Source: Promethearchaeota archaeon (GTDB taxonomy: Archaea > Asgardarchaeota > Lokiarchaeia > Sigyniarchaeales > SOKP01). From it: 10,898 bases of DNA. The stretch covers positions 1 through 10,898 of the forward strand of contig JAUWNA010000034.1 of NCBI GenBank assembly GCA_030612905.1. The letters are read 5' to 3'. Position numbers and translations under genes: made by a program. Below are positions 1-7,672 of this stretch, piece after piece (the first letter of the stretch is position 1; each line of letters begins with the position of its first letter). Under the pieces are notes generated by a model. It worked only from the letters and a program-made list of their open reading frames with translations. It was not told where the DNA came from and made no database searches.

Positions 1-256
1 CTATTACGACGCCATGTGAATTTGCGGCCATTTCAGCTCCAAACATCCAGTAAGGCTGCGAGAGAATAGTTTCGTGTGTTACTGAAACTTGTGGAATGGA
101 AATATAAGTACATTTTACTTCTTCTCCCTTGGAATATTGCGTTCTGGGAAGGTAAGTTACCAGTTGGGCTTCAGATTGAGGTCTATCACTATTCTTTCCA
201 AAAACTACATTTCCATCTTTAGTTGAATTTCCTAATGCTACTAACGTATCGCACAT
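1..256 (-). CDS. Secernin / peptidase C69 family hydrolase, N-terminal part (runs off the window)
   Basis: Eighty-five codons are visible before the gene leaves the window at base 1. The product starts Met-Cys-Asp-Thr-Leu-Val-Ala-Leu-Gly and continues with GKNSDRP at residues 20-26. That arrangement is characteristic of the secernin branch of the C69 dipeptidase family, which are Ntn hydrolases: the initiator Met is removed and Cys2 becomes the N-terminal nucleophile that attacks an amide bond. The start is well fixed, because only this ATG puts Cys at position 2 and an in-frame TAA lies 24 bases upstream (281-283). No clear Shine-Dalgarno sequence is seen. The gene is divergent from the D-aminoacylase-type gene at 408 and shares its upstream region, suggesting a common theme of peptide or N-acyl amino acid breakdown. 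The true substrate cannot be told; C69 members include dipeptidases, and many secernin-like proteins are uncharacterised. Confidence 0.85.
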   Translation of the reverse strand, partial: MCDTLVALGNSTKDGNVVFGKNSDRPQSEAQLVTYLPRTQYSKGEEVKCTYISIPQVSVTHETILSQPYWMFGAEMAANSHGVVI

Positions 257-407
257 AATATCTTCTTCTATATTTTCATTTACTTATTTAATTCTTAAGA
301 ATAGCTCAATAAAAATTTTAATTATTTAATTTAATAAATATAGTTAAAATAAAATTGTTAATTTCTTAAAATAAGAAGAACTCGAAAATTAATTATGGTT
401 GATATTA
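257..407. promoter_or_regulatory. Divergent promoter region between C69 hydrolase and D-aminoacylase genes
   Basis: This is a very AT-rich stretch with no credible gene. On the plus strand an AATAAATATA box at 333-342 is the best TATA candidate for the gene at 408; it would give a leader of roughly 40 bases. On the minus strand several TTAAATAA-like tracts lie 25-45 bases before the ATG at 256, so that gene may be nearly leaderless. A 12-bp perfect palindrome (291-302) lies between the two. The assignments rest on spacing and base composition only. Confidence 0.45.
291..302. repeat. 12-bp perfect palindrome, possible operator
   Basis: ATTCTTAAGAAT is its own reverse complement. It lies 34 bases upstream of the C69 hydrolase start, in the shared intergenic region, where a dimeric regulator could act on either gene. 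It is short and AT-rich, and several such palindromes are expected by chance in a window of this composition, so support is weak. Confidence 0.25.
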
Positions 408-2045
408 GTGGGATTATTAATTAAAAATGGACTGATTTTTGATGGTACTGGTTCACAAGGCTTTATATCGGATATATTAATTGAAGGGGATAAAGTTGTT
501 CAAATCAAGCAAAATATTGATGCCGCTGGAACAGAAATAATTGATGCTTCAAATAAAGTTGTTGCCCCAGGTTTTATTGACATGCATCATCACGGAGACC
601 TTTCAATTCTAGAGCTAAATAAAGCAGAAGCGTCTATAATGCAGGGTGTAACAACTCTCGTAGTAGGGATGTGCGGAATAGGACTTGCTCCTGCTAACGA
701 AAAAGTAAGAGAATATTACCGTAATTTCGTTAAAAACATTTTTGGTTCCTCTGATCTATTATACGATACAATTCAAGAATACATGGATGCGATTATAAAA
801 AAAGGGGTTTCTGTTAATCTTGCTTTTTTTATCCCTCACGGAAACGTTAGGTTTTTAGTTTTGGGATCTGAAAGGCGACCCGCAAACGAAAGGGAAATCG
901 AAGAGATGAAAAAAAGCGTTGAGGAAGGGATGAAAGCTGGAGCGTTTGGGTTAACTACTGGTTTAATTTACCCTCCAGGCTCTATAACATCTACAGAAGA
1001 AATAATTGAACTATGCAAAATTGTAGCTCAATATAAGGGAATTTACGATTCGCATATGAGAAACGAAGGAGGAGATGTAATAAAGATAGGTATGATGGAA
1101 TTGATTAGAATTGCCAGAGAAGCAAATATTCAAGCACAAATTTCTCATTGGAAAGCTGGAAGTAGTTTTGCTTGGAAATTAACTTCAGATATGATAAATT
1201 TAGTTAAAGAAGCTAGAGAACATGGGTTAAAAATCTATGCTGATTTATATCCTTACGAAGAAAGTTCTACAAGTCTATCCTATGTCCTACTTCAGCCTTG
1301 GGTCTATGATAATTTTAAAGAAAATCTCACTGATTTAGAAAAAAGAAAAGAAATTATTAATGAAATATTTAATTTAATATCAGCTAATTTTTTGTCAAGC
1401 GCTCCTAAAGCAATAGGACTTGTCCCTAAAGTTATTTTACGCCAATTTCTCTTAAAGTTTTTTAAAAAATCAGTTAGAATAATTAGTGTAACGCATAATC
1501 ATAAAATAGAGGGAGAATTTTTAGGGCGCGCGATCAAAATTTTATATCCGAAAAGAAAATTTGTTGATGGTTTATTAGATTTTGTAAGAGATGAAGAAGG
1601 GGGAATAATGGTTTCTATGAGAATGATGAGTGAAGCAAAAAGCATTAATTTCCTTTTTAAGCAAAATTTTGTTTGCGTAGGTTCTGACGGTTTCTTAGTT
1701 AAAGATGTAAATACACACCCGCGATCGTACGGGACATTTCCTAAAATCTTATCTAAATATGTAAGGGAAAAAAAATTAGTATCTTTAGAGGAAGCAATTA
1801 AGAAAATGACTTCTTTGCCTGCGACCATATTGGGATTAAGTGATCGTGGCGAAATTAAAGAGAATAAAAAAGCTGATATTGTAATATTTGACTTTGAAAA
1901 AATAGAAGATAAATCTACTTACAAAAAGGGGCGTCAATTTCCTGAAGGAATTGACTACGTTATTGTAAATGGTAAAATAACCGTTAAGAAAGGCATTCAT
2001 ATTGGAGCTTTAAACGGTCAAATTCTAAAACATAAAAGCGATTAA
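408..2045 (+). CDS. N-acyl-D-amino-acid deacylase family amidohydrolase
   Basis: The product is a 545-residue member of the D-aminoacylase branch of the metal-dependent amidohydrolase superfamily, which cleaves N-acyl-D-amino acids to a carboxylate and a free D-amino acid. Visible family marks (GTG-start numbering) are: the small beta domain with LLIKNG near residue 3; APGFIDMHHHGD with metal-site histidines 60-62; GVTTLVVGMCG with the family's metal-binding Cys89; GLIYPPGS about 186; SHMRNE (His216) and QISHWKA (His247), both expected metal ligands; GSDG with the catalytic-type Asp427; HPRSYGTFP about 437; and MTSLPA plus VIVNG at the end. I prefer GTG 408, because the protein then begins Met-Gly-Leu-Leu-Ile-Lys-Asn-Gly like its relatives and GGTTGAT at 397-403 could bind ribosomes; a TTG at 399 would add three residues. 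About 330-370 seems longer than usual. Substrate (D-amino acid, dipeptide or another amide) is not decided by sequence. Confidence 0.88.
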   Translation: MGLLIKNGLIFDGTGSQGFISDILIEGDKVVQIKQNIDAAGTEIIDASNKVVAPGFIDMHHHGDLSILELNKAEASIMQGVTTLVVGMCGIGLAPANEKVREYYRNFVKNIFGSSDLLYDTIQEYMDAIIKKGVSVNLAFFIPHGNVRFLVLGSERRPANEREIEEMKKSVEEGMKAGAFGLTTGLIYPPGSITSTEEIIELCKIVAQYKGIYDSHMRNEGGDVIKIGMMELIRIAREANIQAQISHWKAGSSFAWKLTSDMINLVKEAREHGLKIYADLYPYEESSTSLSYVLLQPWVYDNFKENLTDLEKRKEIINEIFNLISANFLSSAPKAIGLVPKVILRQFLLKFFKKSVRIISVTHNHKIEGEFLGRAIKILYPKRKFVDGLLDFVRDEEGGIMVSMRMMSEAKSINFLFKQNFVCVGSDGFLVKDVNTHPRSYGTFPKILSKYVREKKLVSLEEAIKKMTSLPATILGLSDRGEIKENKKADIVIFDFEKIEDKSTYKKGRQFPEGIDYVIVNGKITVKKGIHIGALNGQILKHKSD

Positions 2046-2130
2046 TAAATGAATAAAGATTTCTTATTTTTACCGCGATTGCCCCAAACAATAGATAAAT
2101 TTAATTAAACTTTAATAAAAGTAATATTTT

Positions 2131-2167
2131 AAGACTTTAAGCAAATATTAATTATTAAATAAGTCTT
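2131..2167. repeat. 7-bp inverted repeat around a TATA-like tract before glycogen synthase
   Basis: AAGACTT (2131-2137) and AAGTCTT (2161-2167) are perfect inverted copies 23 bases apart. Between them lies CAAATATTAATTATT, the best TATA candidate for the gene at 2212, which would give a leader of about 35 bases. The arrangement would suit a repressor site, but 7-bp repeats are common by chance. The rest of 2046-2211 is featureless AT-rich sequence. Confidence 0.25.
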
Positions 2168-2211
2168 GAGCTTTTTTCCAGAAAATTAAGTTCTTTAAAA
2201 AATGAGCTAAT

Positions 2212-4005
2212 TTGATAGAAAATAAGAAAAAAGTATGGATTTTTACATTTGAGTACGCTGGTGTAGCTAAAGTAGGAGGGCTTGGAGAAGTACCGGCAAA
2301 CCAGGCAAAGCATTTAGTTGAACAGTTCGATATTACCGTATTTATGCCGTCCCATGGGCAACTTGAAAATCTAAAAAACAAATTTAAATTGGAAAAATTA
2401 CCTTTCACTTGTGTCGGTCAAATTAATCCTTCTTTTATCGGATTAAATGAGCAAGAAGCGAGCTATAATATCTCATTTTATAAATTTAAAATGGAAAATG
2501 TGAACATCGTTTTAGTTTCTGGAGAGAATTCTTTCACGTCAAAATATTTGGATGATAAGACGGTTTATAATCCAGAAACAATAAAAGGTAAAATATCTCT
2601 TTTTAGCATTGGGATTCAATGTTTGGTGGAATTCTTTGTAGAAAATAACAAGAACTATTTGCCTGAAGTCGTTCATTTGCACGATTACCATGTTGTTTTG
2701 CCCTACATAGGAATGAAGCAGATCTTAGCAAAAAATAGTTTAAATGTTGCTTCGATATTAACGATACACCTATTAACTTGGCCGAGGTTCGAATACGACT
2801 TTTATAGAGCAAGCGGAATAGACGAAACGCCTATTGGAGTCTTGTTAAATGAAGGGTTTAAAATGTTAAATTTGACAGAAATATTTAAACTATCTAAGGA
2901 ATTTAACGGATCGGGTGTTGAGTCTACAGCACCCACAGTTGAAAAGATTGGAGCTATTATATCAGATGTGGTTACTACAGTAAGTCAATCATATTTAATA
3001 TCAGATGTTATTCCAAATTGTGGCAAAAAATTAATTGAGTTCAAGGCTGATTTTGTTTGGGATGGATGCGATTGGGATTATTATGAGATTTATAAAAAAA
3101 TAATAGCAATTCATGGAAAAGAAATTCGCGAATTCCTAAATCTCTCAGAAGAAACTGAGATTACAATTATAAATATGAAAAAGTACCTTTTAGAGTATAA
3201 AATAGGTAATCTCAGCCAAAGCCCATTAATTAATTCTAAAACCGTTTTAGATACAATAAACGAAATATCAAACGGAAATCCCTTTATTAAAAACGGTAAT
3301 ATTAAAGCCTTTTCAGAATCAGGCCCGTTAGTTCTTACAACAGGAAGGGTTTCTCCTCAAAAAGGATTTGAAATTATTTTTGAAGCGATCCCAGAGATCT
3401 TAAAGGCAGTTCATAATGTAAAATTCCTTTTTCTCATATTACCAACTGATTATAGCTTAAATGAAATTAAAACATATGCTCACTATGTTAAACAATATCC
3501 TGAAAACATACGCATAATTTTCGGAGTAGCTTCCGATATTTTTTATCTGGCACATATATCTGCAGACATTTATTGTGCGTTATCTAGATGGGAACCATTT
3601 GGTATAATGGCATTAGAAGCTATGGCATGTAAAATGCCCATCATTGCAAGTAAGGTTGGAGGTTTACAAGAAACTATTATTGATGTAAAATTGTTTCCCA
3701 AAATAGGTACTGGCATTCTTATAGAAAAAGATAACCCCCATCAATTTGCAAAAGCATTAATATCCCTCTTAAAATCGTCAGAAGTTGCTCAACTTATGAA
3801 GGATTCTGAAAATAATACAGTCTATGATATTAACATTCTAAAAATCGTTAACCAGATACCAGATGAAATCATTAAATCACATGTTTTACTAGATCCTTAT
3901 TATTTTCTGAAAATTAAGGAAAATTGCTACAAAAGGGTCAAGACCAATTTTACATGGAGCATTGTTTCTAAAAAATTAGCTGATCTATATCTTAATTTAC
4001 AATAA
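2212..4005 (+). CDS. glgA: Glycogen synthase, GT5 family (GT-B fold)
   Basis: The product transfers glucose from a nucleotide sugar (ADP- or UDP-glucose; not decidable here) to the end of an alpha-1,4-glucan. The 597-residue protein has the starch/glycogen synthase N-domain, with KVGGL (20-24, the nucleotide-sugar KxGGL motif), FMPSHG (44-49), HLHDYH (155-160) and VVTTVS (253-258), and a GT1-type C-domain with TTGRVSPQKG (376-385) and the catalytic E-x7-E segment EPFGIMALE (461-469), followed by KVGGLQE. Archaeal relatives are usually around 430-500 residues; the extra length lies mainly between the domains (about 290-368) and near 535-560. The usual NGID segment reads DGCDWD (284-289). The start is a TTG: the nearest ATG (2201) hits a stop after one codon, and KVWIFTFEYAG is already the first beta strand. 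No branching enzyme or other glycogen gene is adjacent. It converges on the helicase gene with a 51-base gap. Confidence 0.88.
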   Translation: MIENKKKVWIFTFEYAGVAKVGGLGEVPANQAKHLVEQFDITVFMPSHGQLENLKNKFKLEKLPFTCVGQINPSFIGLNEQEASYNISFYKFKMENVNIVLVSGENSFTSKYLDDKTVYNPETIKGKISLFSIGIQCLVEFFVENNKNYLPEVVHLHDYHVVLPYIGMKQILAKNSLNVASILTIHLLTWPRFEYDFYRASGIDETPIGVLLNEGFKMLNLTEIFKLSKEFNGSGVESTAPTVEKIGAIISDVVTTVSQSYLISDVIPNCGKKLIEFKADFVWDGCDWDYYEIYKKIIAIHGKEIREFLNLSEETEITIINMKKYLLEYKIGNLSQSPLINSKTVLDTINEISNGNPFIKNGNIKAFSESGPLVLTTGRVSPQKGFEIIFEAIPEILKAVHNVKFLFLILPTDYSLNEIKTYAHYVKQYPENIRIIFGVASDIFYLAHISADIYCALSRWEPFGIMALEAMACKMPIIASKVGGLQETIIDVKLFPKIGTGILIEKDNPHQFAKALISLLKSSEVAQLMKDSENNTVYDINILKIVNQIPDEIIKSHVLLDPYYFLKIKENCYKRVKTNFTWSIVSKKLADLYLNLQ

Positions 4006-4056
4006 ATGCGCTAAACTTCTTGAATAGATGTAAAATAATTGGTTCTCTCTAATATT

Positions 4057-6036
4057 TTAACTGTGCCAAAAGGGATATAAAGACTTAATTAAAGCACCTT
4101 TCTTATCTGGCACAACTTCAAGTTCTTTTCTTATCCATTCAGAAATCCATTTATACTTTTGTTTAAAACGGAAATCCATAAATATTATTGCGCCTTTATC
4201 TTTTAATTTTCGTATAGGACGCCCAGAAGCTTGGTTTGCCCTTTGAACGGCAGGATATAGGTATGCAAAATTCCATCCTTGTTTATCAAAAACTTTATCG
4301 TAATATTTTATTTTTGCATTAACTCGGGGGGTGGGTAAATGATACGGAAATCCAGCGATAATTACTGAATTCATATAATCTCCCGGATAATCTTCTCCTT
4401 CTGAATTTCTCCCTCCACACACGCCCAATAAAACAGCCCCATTACGGGAGGGAGATGCCATTGATTTAAAATCATTTACCAAGAAGGCATTTTCTGAAGC
4501 AGAAAGTCCGGGTTCCTCGATAAATAATTGTTTTTTATTCTTATTAGCTATAGATTCAATACCATTCGTAACTAATGCGTTTAGAATTTTATATGAAGCA
4601 CAAAAAATACCTATGTTAGCAGGAGTGCTATAAATTACTTCGTCAATTTTGGAGAGCATTTTTTTAAACATTGGACCTGTTCGACTCCCTCTACGCGTGT
4701 CTACACCTTCTGTAATTATTGCTTTAATGTTTTCCTTTTTAAATGGTGAGCTCGCAACGATTCCCTTATAACTCTTTCCACTTTCTCTTAAACCCATTAA
4801 ATTGTTATAAACGTAAGGATTTACGGTCCCAGAAAGATGCACACTAGTATAACACTCTTTTAAAATGGGAATAACAACATCTCTTGGGTCTAACGCAACA
4901 ATTTCTATTGAAATTAGCGGTTTCCCTTTTACTCTTTTTAGATTATAACAAAAGAAGTAATTATCCCGTAAATAGCATCTTATCCATTTTAGCCAGAATT
5001 CTGCTAATGCACCTACGAAATCTCTTGATATATCGCCGTTTGCAAGCTTTTCGTCGTGAATTGAAACACTAAAAGTGTGTAAATCCCTAACGAGATTCTT
5101 AAAATCGTTTAAGTTCGAAAACCCTAATTGTGAATAAACTTGAAGCAAGAAATTTTCTGCTTTAATTTCTATTTCTGCAACACTTAAACTCTTTTTCTTC
5201 TTTTCTAAATGACTTAATAAGATTTTTACAAACCTCTGCATAATACTTGGTGACCGGAAAATCTCTAAATCCTTTAGACATATTCTAAGTGAGTAAGGCG
5301 TTATTCTATCGGAATTAATATCTGTTGCCATATCAATTACATTATGGCATTCATCAAGCACTAAAATGCAATTATTAAGCTCTTCATCTATAAATTGTAA
5401 AAAATTTTCGCGTATAAAAGGATTAAAAATCCACTGGTAATTGCATGTAATTATTCTCATTTCTTTTAGAAGAAATTTGCTCAAAAAGTAAGGACATAAT
5501 TTCTTATCTTTACATAAGTTAATTAATTCTTCAGCATCAACCGGTTCACTTAATAAATCGGGAGCAATATCGATAGGGTTATCGTATTCACTTCTTTTTT
5601 TGATTAAATTTAGAAAATATCTACAATTTTTATTTTTTCTTAAGTCTCCGCACACGGACATCGATTCTTTTGGTTTAAGTTTTAAAGATAATAGCGTTTC
5701 GTTAAGGCACATTTCGTTTCTTCCCCTAATGGAAAGTCCGTTTACTTGGATTTGGGGGGTTTTCTTTTTTAGAAAATCTGAGATTTTCGTTAGTTCTTTA
5801 ATAATCCTTGTATTCTGAGAATGAGTACGGCACATATAGATAATTTTTAAATTATTTCGTATTGATAAAGGCAATAAGGCACATAAAGCAATAATTGTCT
5901 TACCTGTACCATTTGGAGCTGCGAGTAAAGTAATTTTCTTTTCAATTGAAGCTTTCTCAATCTTTTTCGTGATATCTTCTTGGTCTCGTCTAAATTGCTC
6001 ATAAGGAAAGAAATCAAGGTAATTTATTTTGTCCAC
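4057..6036 (-). CDS. XPD/Rad3-family Fe-S DNA helicase
   Basis: The product is a superfamily 2, 5'-to-3' DNA helicase of the XPD (ERCC2)/Rad3 type, which unwinds DNA with ATP and is linked to nucleotide excision repair and related work. Visible motifs: Walker A APNGTGKT (40-47), CRTHSQ motif Ia (69-74), Walker B DECH (228-231), LSGT (401-404), GGRNSEGEDYPG motif V (541-552) and QASGRPIR motif VI (602-609). Four cysteines at 110, 129, 138 (CRYF) and 181 (CPYF) match the [4Fe-4S] ligands of human XPD in order and context, with GRNEMC resembling SRKNLC. The 659-residue length fits a full archaeal or eukaryotic XPD with Arch domain. DECH replaces the more common DEAH. The start is GTG, since the next Met is residue 68, beyond Walker A. 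A TATA-like AAATTATAGATT about 30 bases upstream suggests a nearly leaderless transcript. DinG is the main alternative but fits less well. Confidence 0.92.
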   Translation of the reverse strand: MDKINYLDFFPYEQFRRDQEDITKKIEKASIEKKITLLAAPNGTGKTIIALCALLPLSIRNNLKIIYMCRTHSQNTRIIKELTKISDFLKKKTPQIQVNGLSIRGRNEMCLNETLLSLKLKPKESMSVCGDLRKNKNCRYFLNLIKKRSEYDNPIDIAPDLLSEPVDAEELINLCKDKKLCPYFLSKFLLKEMRIITCNYQWIFNPFIRENFLQFIDEELNNCILVLDECHNVIDMATDINSDRITPYSLRICLKDLEIFRSPSIMQRFVKILLSHLEKKKKSLSVAEIEIKAENFLLQVYSQLGFSNLNDFKNLVRDLHTFSVSIHDEKLANGDISRDFVGALAEFWLKWIRCYLRDNYFFCYNLKRVKGKPLISIEIVALDPRDVVIPILKECYTSVHLSGTVNPYVYNNLMGLRESGKSYKGIVASSPFKKENIKAIITEGVDTRRGSRTGPMFKKMLSKIDEVIYSTPANIGIFCASYKILNALVTNGIESIANKNKKQLFIEEPGLSASENAFLVNDFKSMASPSRNGAVLLGVCGGRNSEGEDYPGDYMNSVIIAGFPYHLPTPRVNAKIKYYDKVFDKQGWNFAYLYPAVQRANQASGRPIRKLKDKGAIIFMDFRFKQKYKWISEWIRKELEVVPDKKGALIKSLYPFWHS

Positions 6037-6127
6037 CGAAGGAAATATTGATAATTAATGTTAATCTATAATTTAGAACTAATAATATCATAGAGTATAT
6101 ATGTTTTTTATTATTTATTATTAAAAA
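6037..6127. promoter_or_regulatory. Back-to-back promoters of the XPD helicase and membrane-protein genes
   Basis: On the plus strand GTATATAT at 6095-6102 lies about 29 bases before the ATG at 6128, so transcription would begin within a few bases of the start codon. On the minus strand AAATTATAGATT (about 6063-6074) sits a similar distance before the GTG at 6036. Neither start has a Shine-Dalgarno sequence, which agrees with leaderless mRNAs. The 91-base region holds nothing else that I can see. Confidence 0.5.
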
Positions 6128-7027
6128 ATGAGTGAAAAAAATTCTGATGAAAACTATTTACTTCTAAGAGAATTACTTCATGAGCCTTTACTTAGAGATA
6201 TAATAACCTTTATTATTTTATATTTATTTGTTCTAGCTCAATCTTGGAAAAATTTATTTCTACTGTTATTTCCAATTATCACGTTTGCGTATTCGGTATT
6301 TTTCAGAATAATTAATACAAATAAATGGAGAACCACTTCAAATAACACCCCAATTACTTATAACCCCATAGGATTAGAAAAAAAGCACGCTAATCGATTG
6401 TTTTTCACGGCAATACTCCTATTAATTTTATTGTTTTGGATAGGAGCAGAATCTTATTATCATCCACAGCTAATTCAATATTATGATCTATTTTTTAACA
6501 TACTTTTTAACTTTCTCTACACATTCGGGTTTTATTGGATTCTAATTGATGTATGGAATTATTCCAAAATAGTAATTCGATTGAAAAATAATAAACTCAG
6601 TACGCAAGCGCAAAACAATACTTTACTTAAAAGTGATTTAGATAAAGTAATCTCACATCTAAAATTGAAGAGTTTTAAAATTGTAAGCATTATTAACTTA
6701 AGTACATTCATATTCCTAAACATCTTAAATATAAGTTTTACTTTATTTATTGATAGCGCAGTTTCAAGATTTTCGTATTATTTACCTGGCACTGGAATTG
6801 AGGGTTCACTACCATTAAATATATCCATCATATCATTATTAATTGTTATAATTTCTCCTCTAGTGGCAAGTTTTTTACTTATCTTTATCTATAAAGATTT
6901 GAACAACATAGATCACGCTAATTTCGAAAATTTACTGAAAGAATTGCCCGAAGAAAATCGTAAAAACATAATCGAAAATCTTACTAAAATTAATATAAAA
7001 TTTAATCGAGAATTTGCTAGAGAATAA
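6128..7027 (+). CDS. Six-helix integral membrane protein, function unknown
   Basis: I do not recognise this 299-residue protein. It has six hydrophobic segments long enough to span the membrane, at about 24-40, 42-60, 91-107, 120-145, 184-209 and 231-256, arranged as three hairpins. No signal peptide is apparent. There is a polar loop at about 61-90 and another, rich in Lys and Asn, at about 150-183. The last 43 residues are charged and probably form cytoplasmic helices (ENLLKELPEENRK). No catalytic motif, transporter signature or metal-binding cluster is visible. The start ATG lies about 29 bases after a good TATA box. It is followed on the same strand, 88 bases later, by the small GTPase gene, but that gene has its own TATA-like box, so cotranscription is uncertain. 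A membrane anchor or partner for the GTPase is possible but unsupported. Confidence 0.75.
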   Translation: MSEKNSDENYLLLRELLHEPLLRDIITFIILYLFVLAQSWKNLFLLLFPIITFAYSVFFRIINTNKWRTTSNNTPITYNPIGLEKKHANRLFFTAILLLILLFWIGAESYYHPQLIQYYDLFFNILFNFLYTFGFYWILIDVWNYSKIVIRLKNNKLSTQAQNNTLLKSDLDKVISHLKLKSFKIVSIINLSTFIFLNILNISFTLFIDSAVSRFSYYLPGTGIEGSLPLNISIISLLIVIISPLVASFLLIFIYKDLNNIDHANFENLLKELPEENRKNIIENLTKINIKFNREFARE

Positions 7028-7077
7028 ATTATAGAATTATTTTAACTTATTAAAATCATATTTATTAAAATCTAATC

Positions 7078-7089
7078 CATATATTAATT
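7078..7089 (+). promoter_or_regulatory. TATA-like box of the small GTPase gene
   Basis: CATATATTAATT lies about 33 bases before the ATG at 7116. With normal archaeal spacing, transcription would start around 7108, giving a leader of less than 10 bases. No Shine-Dalgarno sequence precedes the ATG, which fits. Confidence 0.4.
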
Positions 7090-7115
7090 ACTTAAATTTC
7101 AAATAATTGTATATT

Positions 7116-7658
7116 ATGTCTCAACCAACCGAGCAAAAACGCAAATATCTTTTTAAGGTAGTCGTTGTAGGAGATGGGGGGGTTGGAAAAAGCACCATGA
7201 TACAGAGACTGATTACGGGGCATTTTACTCCAATGAAAATCACTATTGGAACGGATTTAGCCACTTATCAGATGGAATTTGAAAATTGGGTAGTAAAACT
7301 TCAAATTTGGGACTTCGCTGGCGAAAAAAGGTTCAGATTTTTTTTACCGAATTATGCAAGAGGTGCTCACGGTTGCCTGCTATGTTACGATATTACTAGA
7401 TATACAAGTTTCCAGAACCTTCAAGAATGGTACGATATTGTTCAAGACAATTCTTCAGACCCTGTGTTTGTGCTAGTTGGCGGAAAAGTTGATCTATCTG
7501 ACGATAGACGAACTGTTAAGCGAGAAGAAGCTGAGGAGTTTCGGAAAGAACATGATATCCCTTATCTTTTTGAAACGAGCTCAAAATCGGGTAAAGATAA
7601 TCGAATTATATTTGAAATGTTAATAAAAGAAATACAAAAAAAAATAGGTTTGGTTTAG
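7116..7658 (+). CDS. Rab/Ras-like small GTPase with atypical G3 and G4 motifs
   Basis: The product is a 180-residue single-domain GTPase of the Ras superfamily, of the kind expanded in Asgard archaea; a molecular switch that binds GTP or GDP. In order: P-loop GDGGVGKS (19-26); switch I ITIGTD with Thr43 as the likely Mg-binding Thr; switch II WDFAGEKRF (65-73); G4 GGKVDL (122-127); G5 ETSSKSG (153-159). The overall pattern is closest to Rab. Two positions are odd: the residue matching Ras Gln61 is Glu70, and the Asn of the NKxD base-recognition motif is Gly123, although Lys and Asp are kept. There is no C-terminal cysteine for prenylation, so any membrane contact must be indirect. I chose ATG 7116 over an in-frame TTG nine bases upstream. 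A roadblock protein, the usual type of partner, is encoded 1.4 kb downstream (9014), and a membrane protein upstream. Regulated process unknown. Confidence 0.92.
   Translation: MSQPTEQKRKYLFKVVVVGDGGVGKSTMIQRLITGHFTPMKITIGTDLATYQMEFENWVVKLQIWDFAGEKRFRFFLPNYARGAHGCLLCYDITRYTSFQNLQEWYDIVQDNSSDPVFVLVGGKVDLSDDRRTVKREEAEEFRKEHDIPYLFETSSKSGKDNRIIFEMLIKEIQKKIGLV
7636..7644 (-). terminator. T9 tract, probable terminator of the FrhB-family gene
   Basis: Nine A on the plus strand read as nine T on the minus strand, starting 28 bases past the stop codon of the FrhB-family gene (7673). Archaeal termination typically needs only such T-tracts. The tract lies inside the 3' end of the convergent GTPase gene, in lysine/glutamine codons. 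Confidence 0.5.
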
Positions 7659-7672
7659 CTACTTCAAAAATT

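Noticed and set aside
1499..1828. Antisense open frame within the D-aminoacylase-type gene
   Set aside because: It overlies conserved codons of a strong family member and its translation shows no domain. The same applies to antisense or out-of-frame openings at 2148-2408, 2603-2812, 4884-5072, 5600-5818 and 9731-9913.
4006..4056. Strong terminators between glycogen synthase and the helicase
   Set aside because: Only short, interrupted T-rich runs are present on either strand; not good enough to list as a feature.
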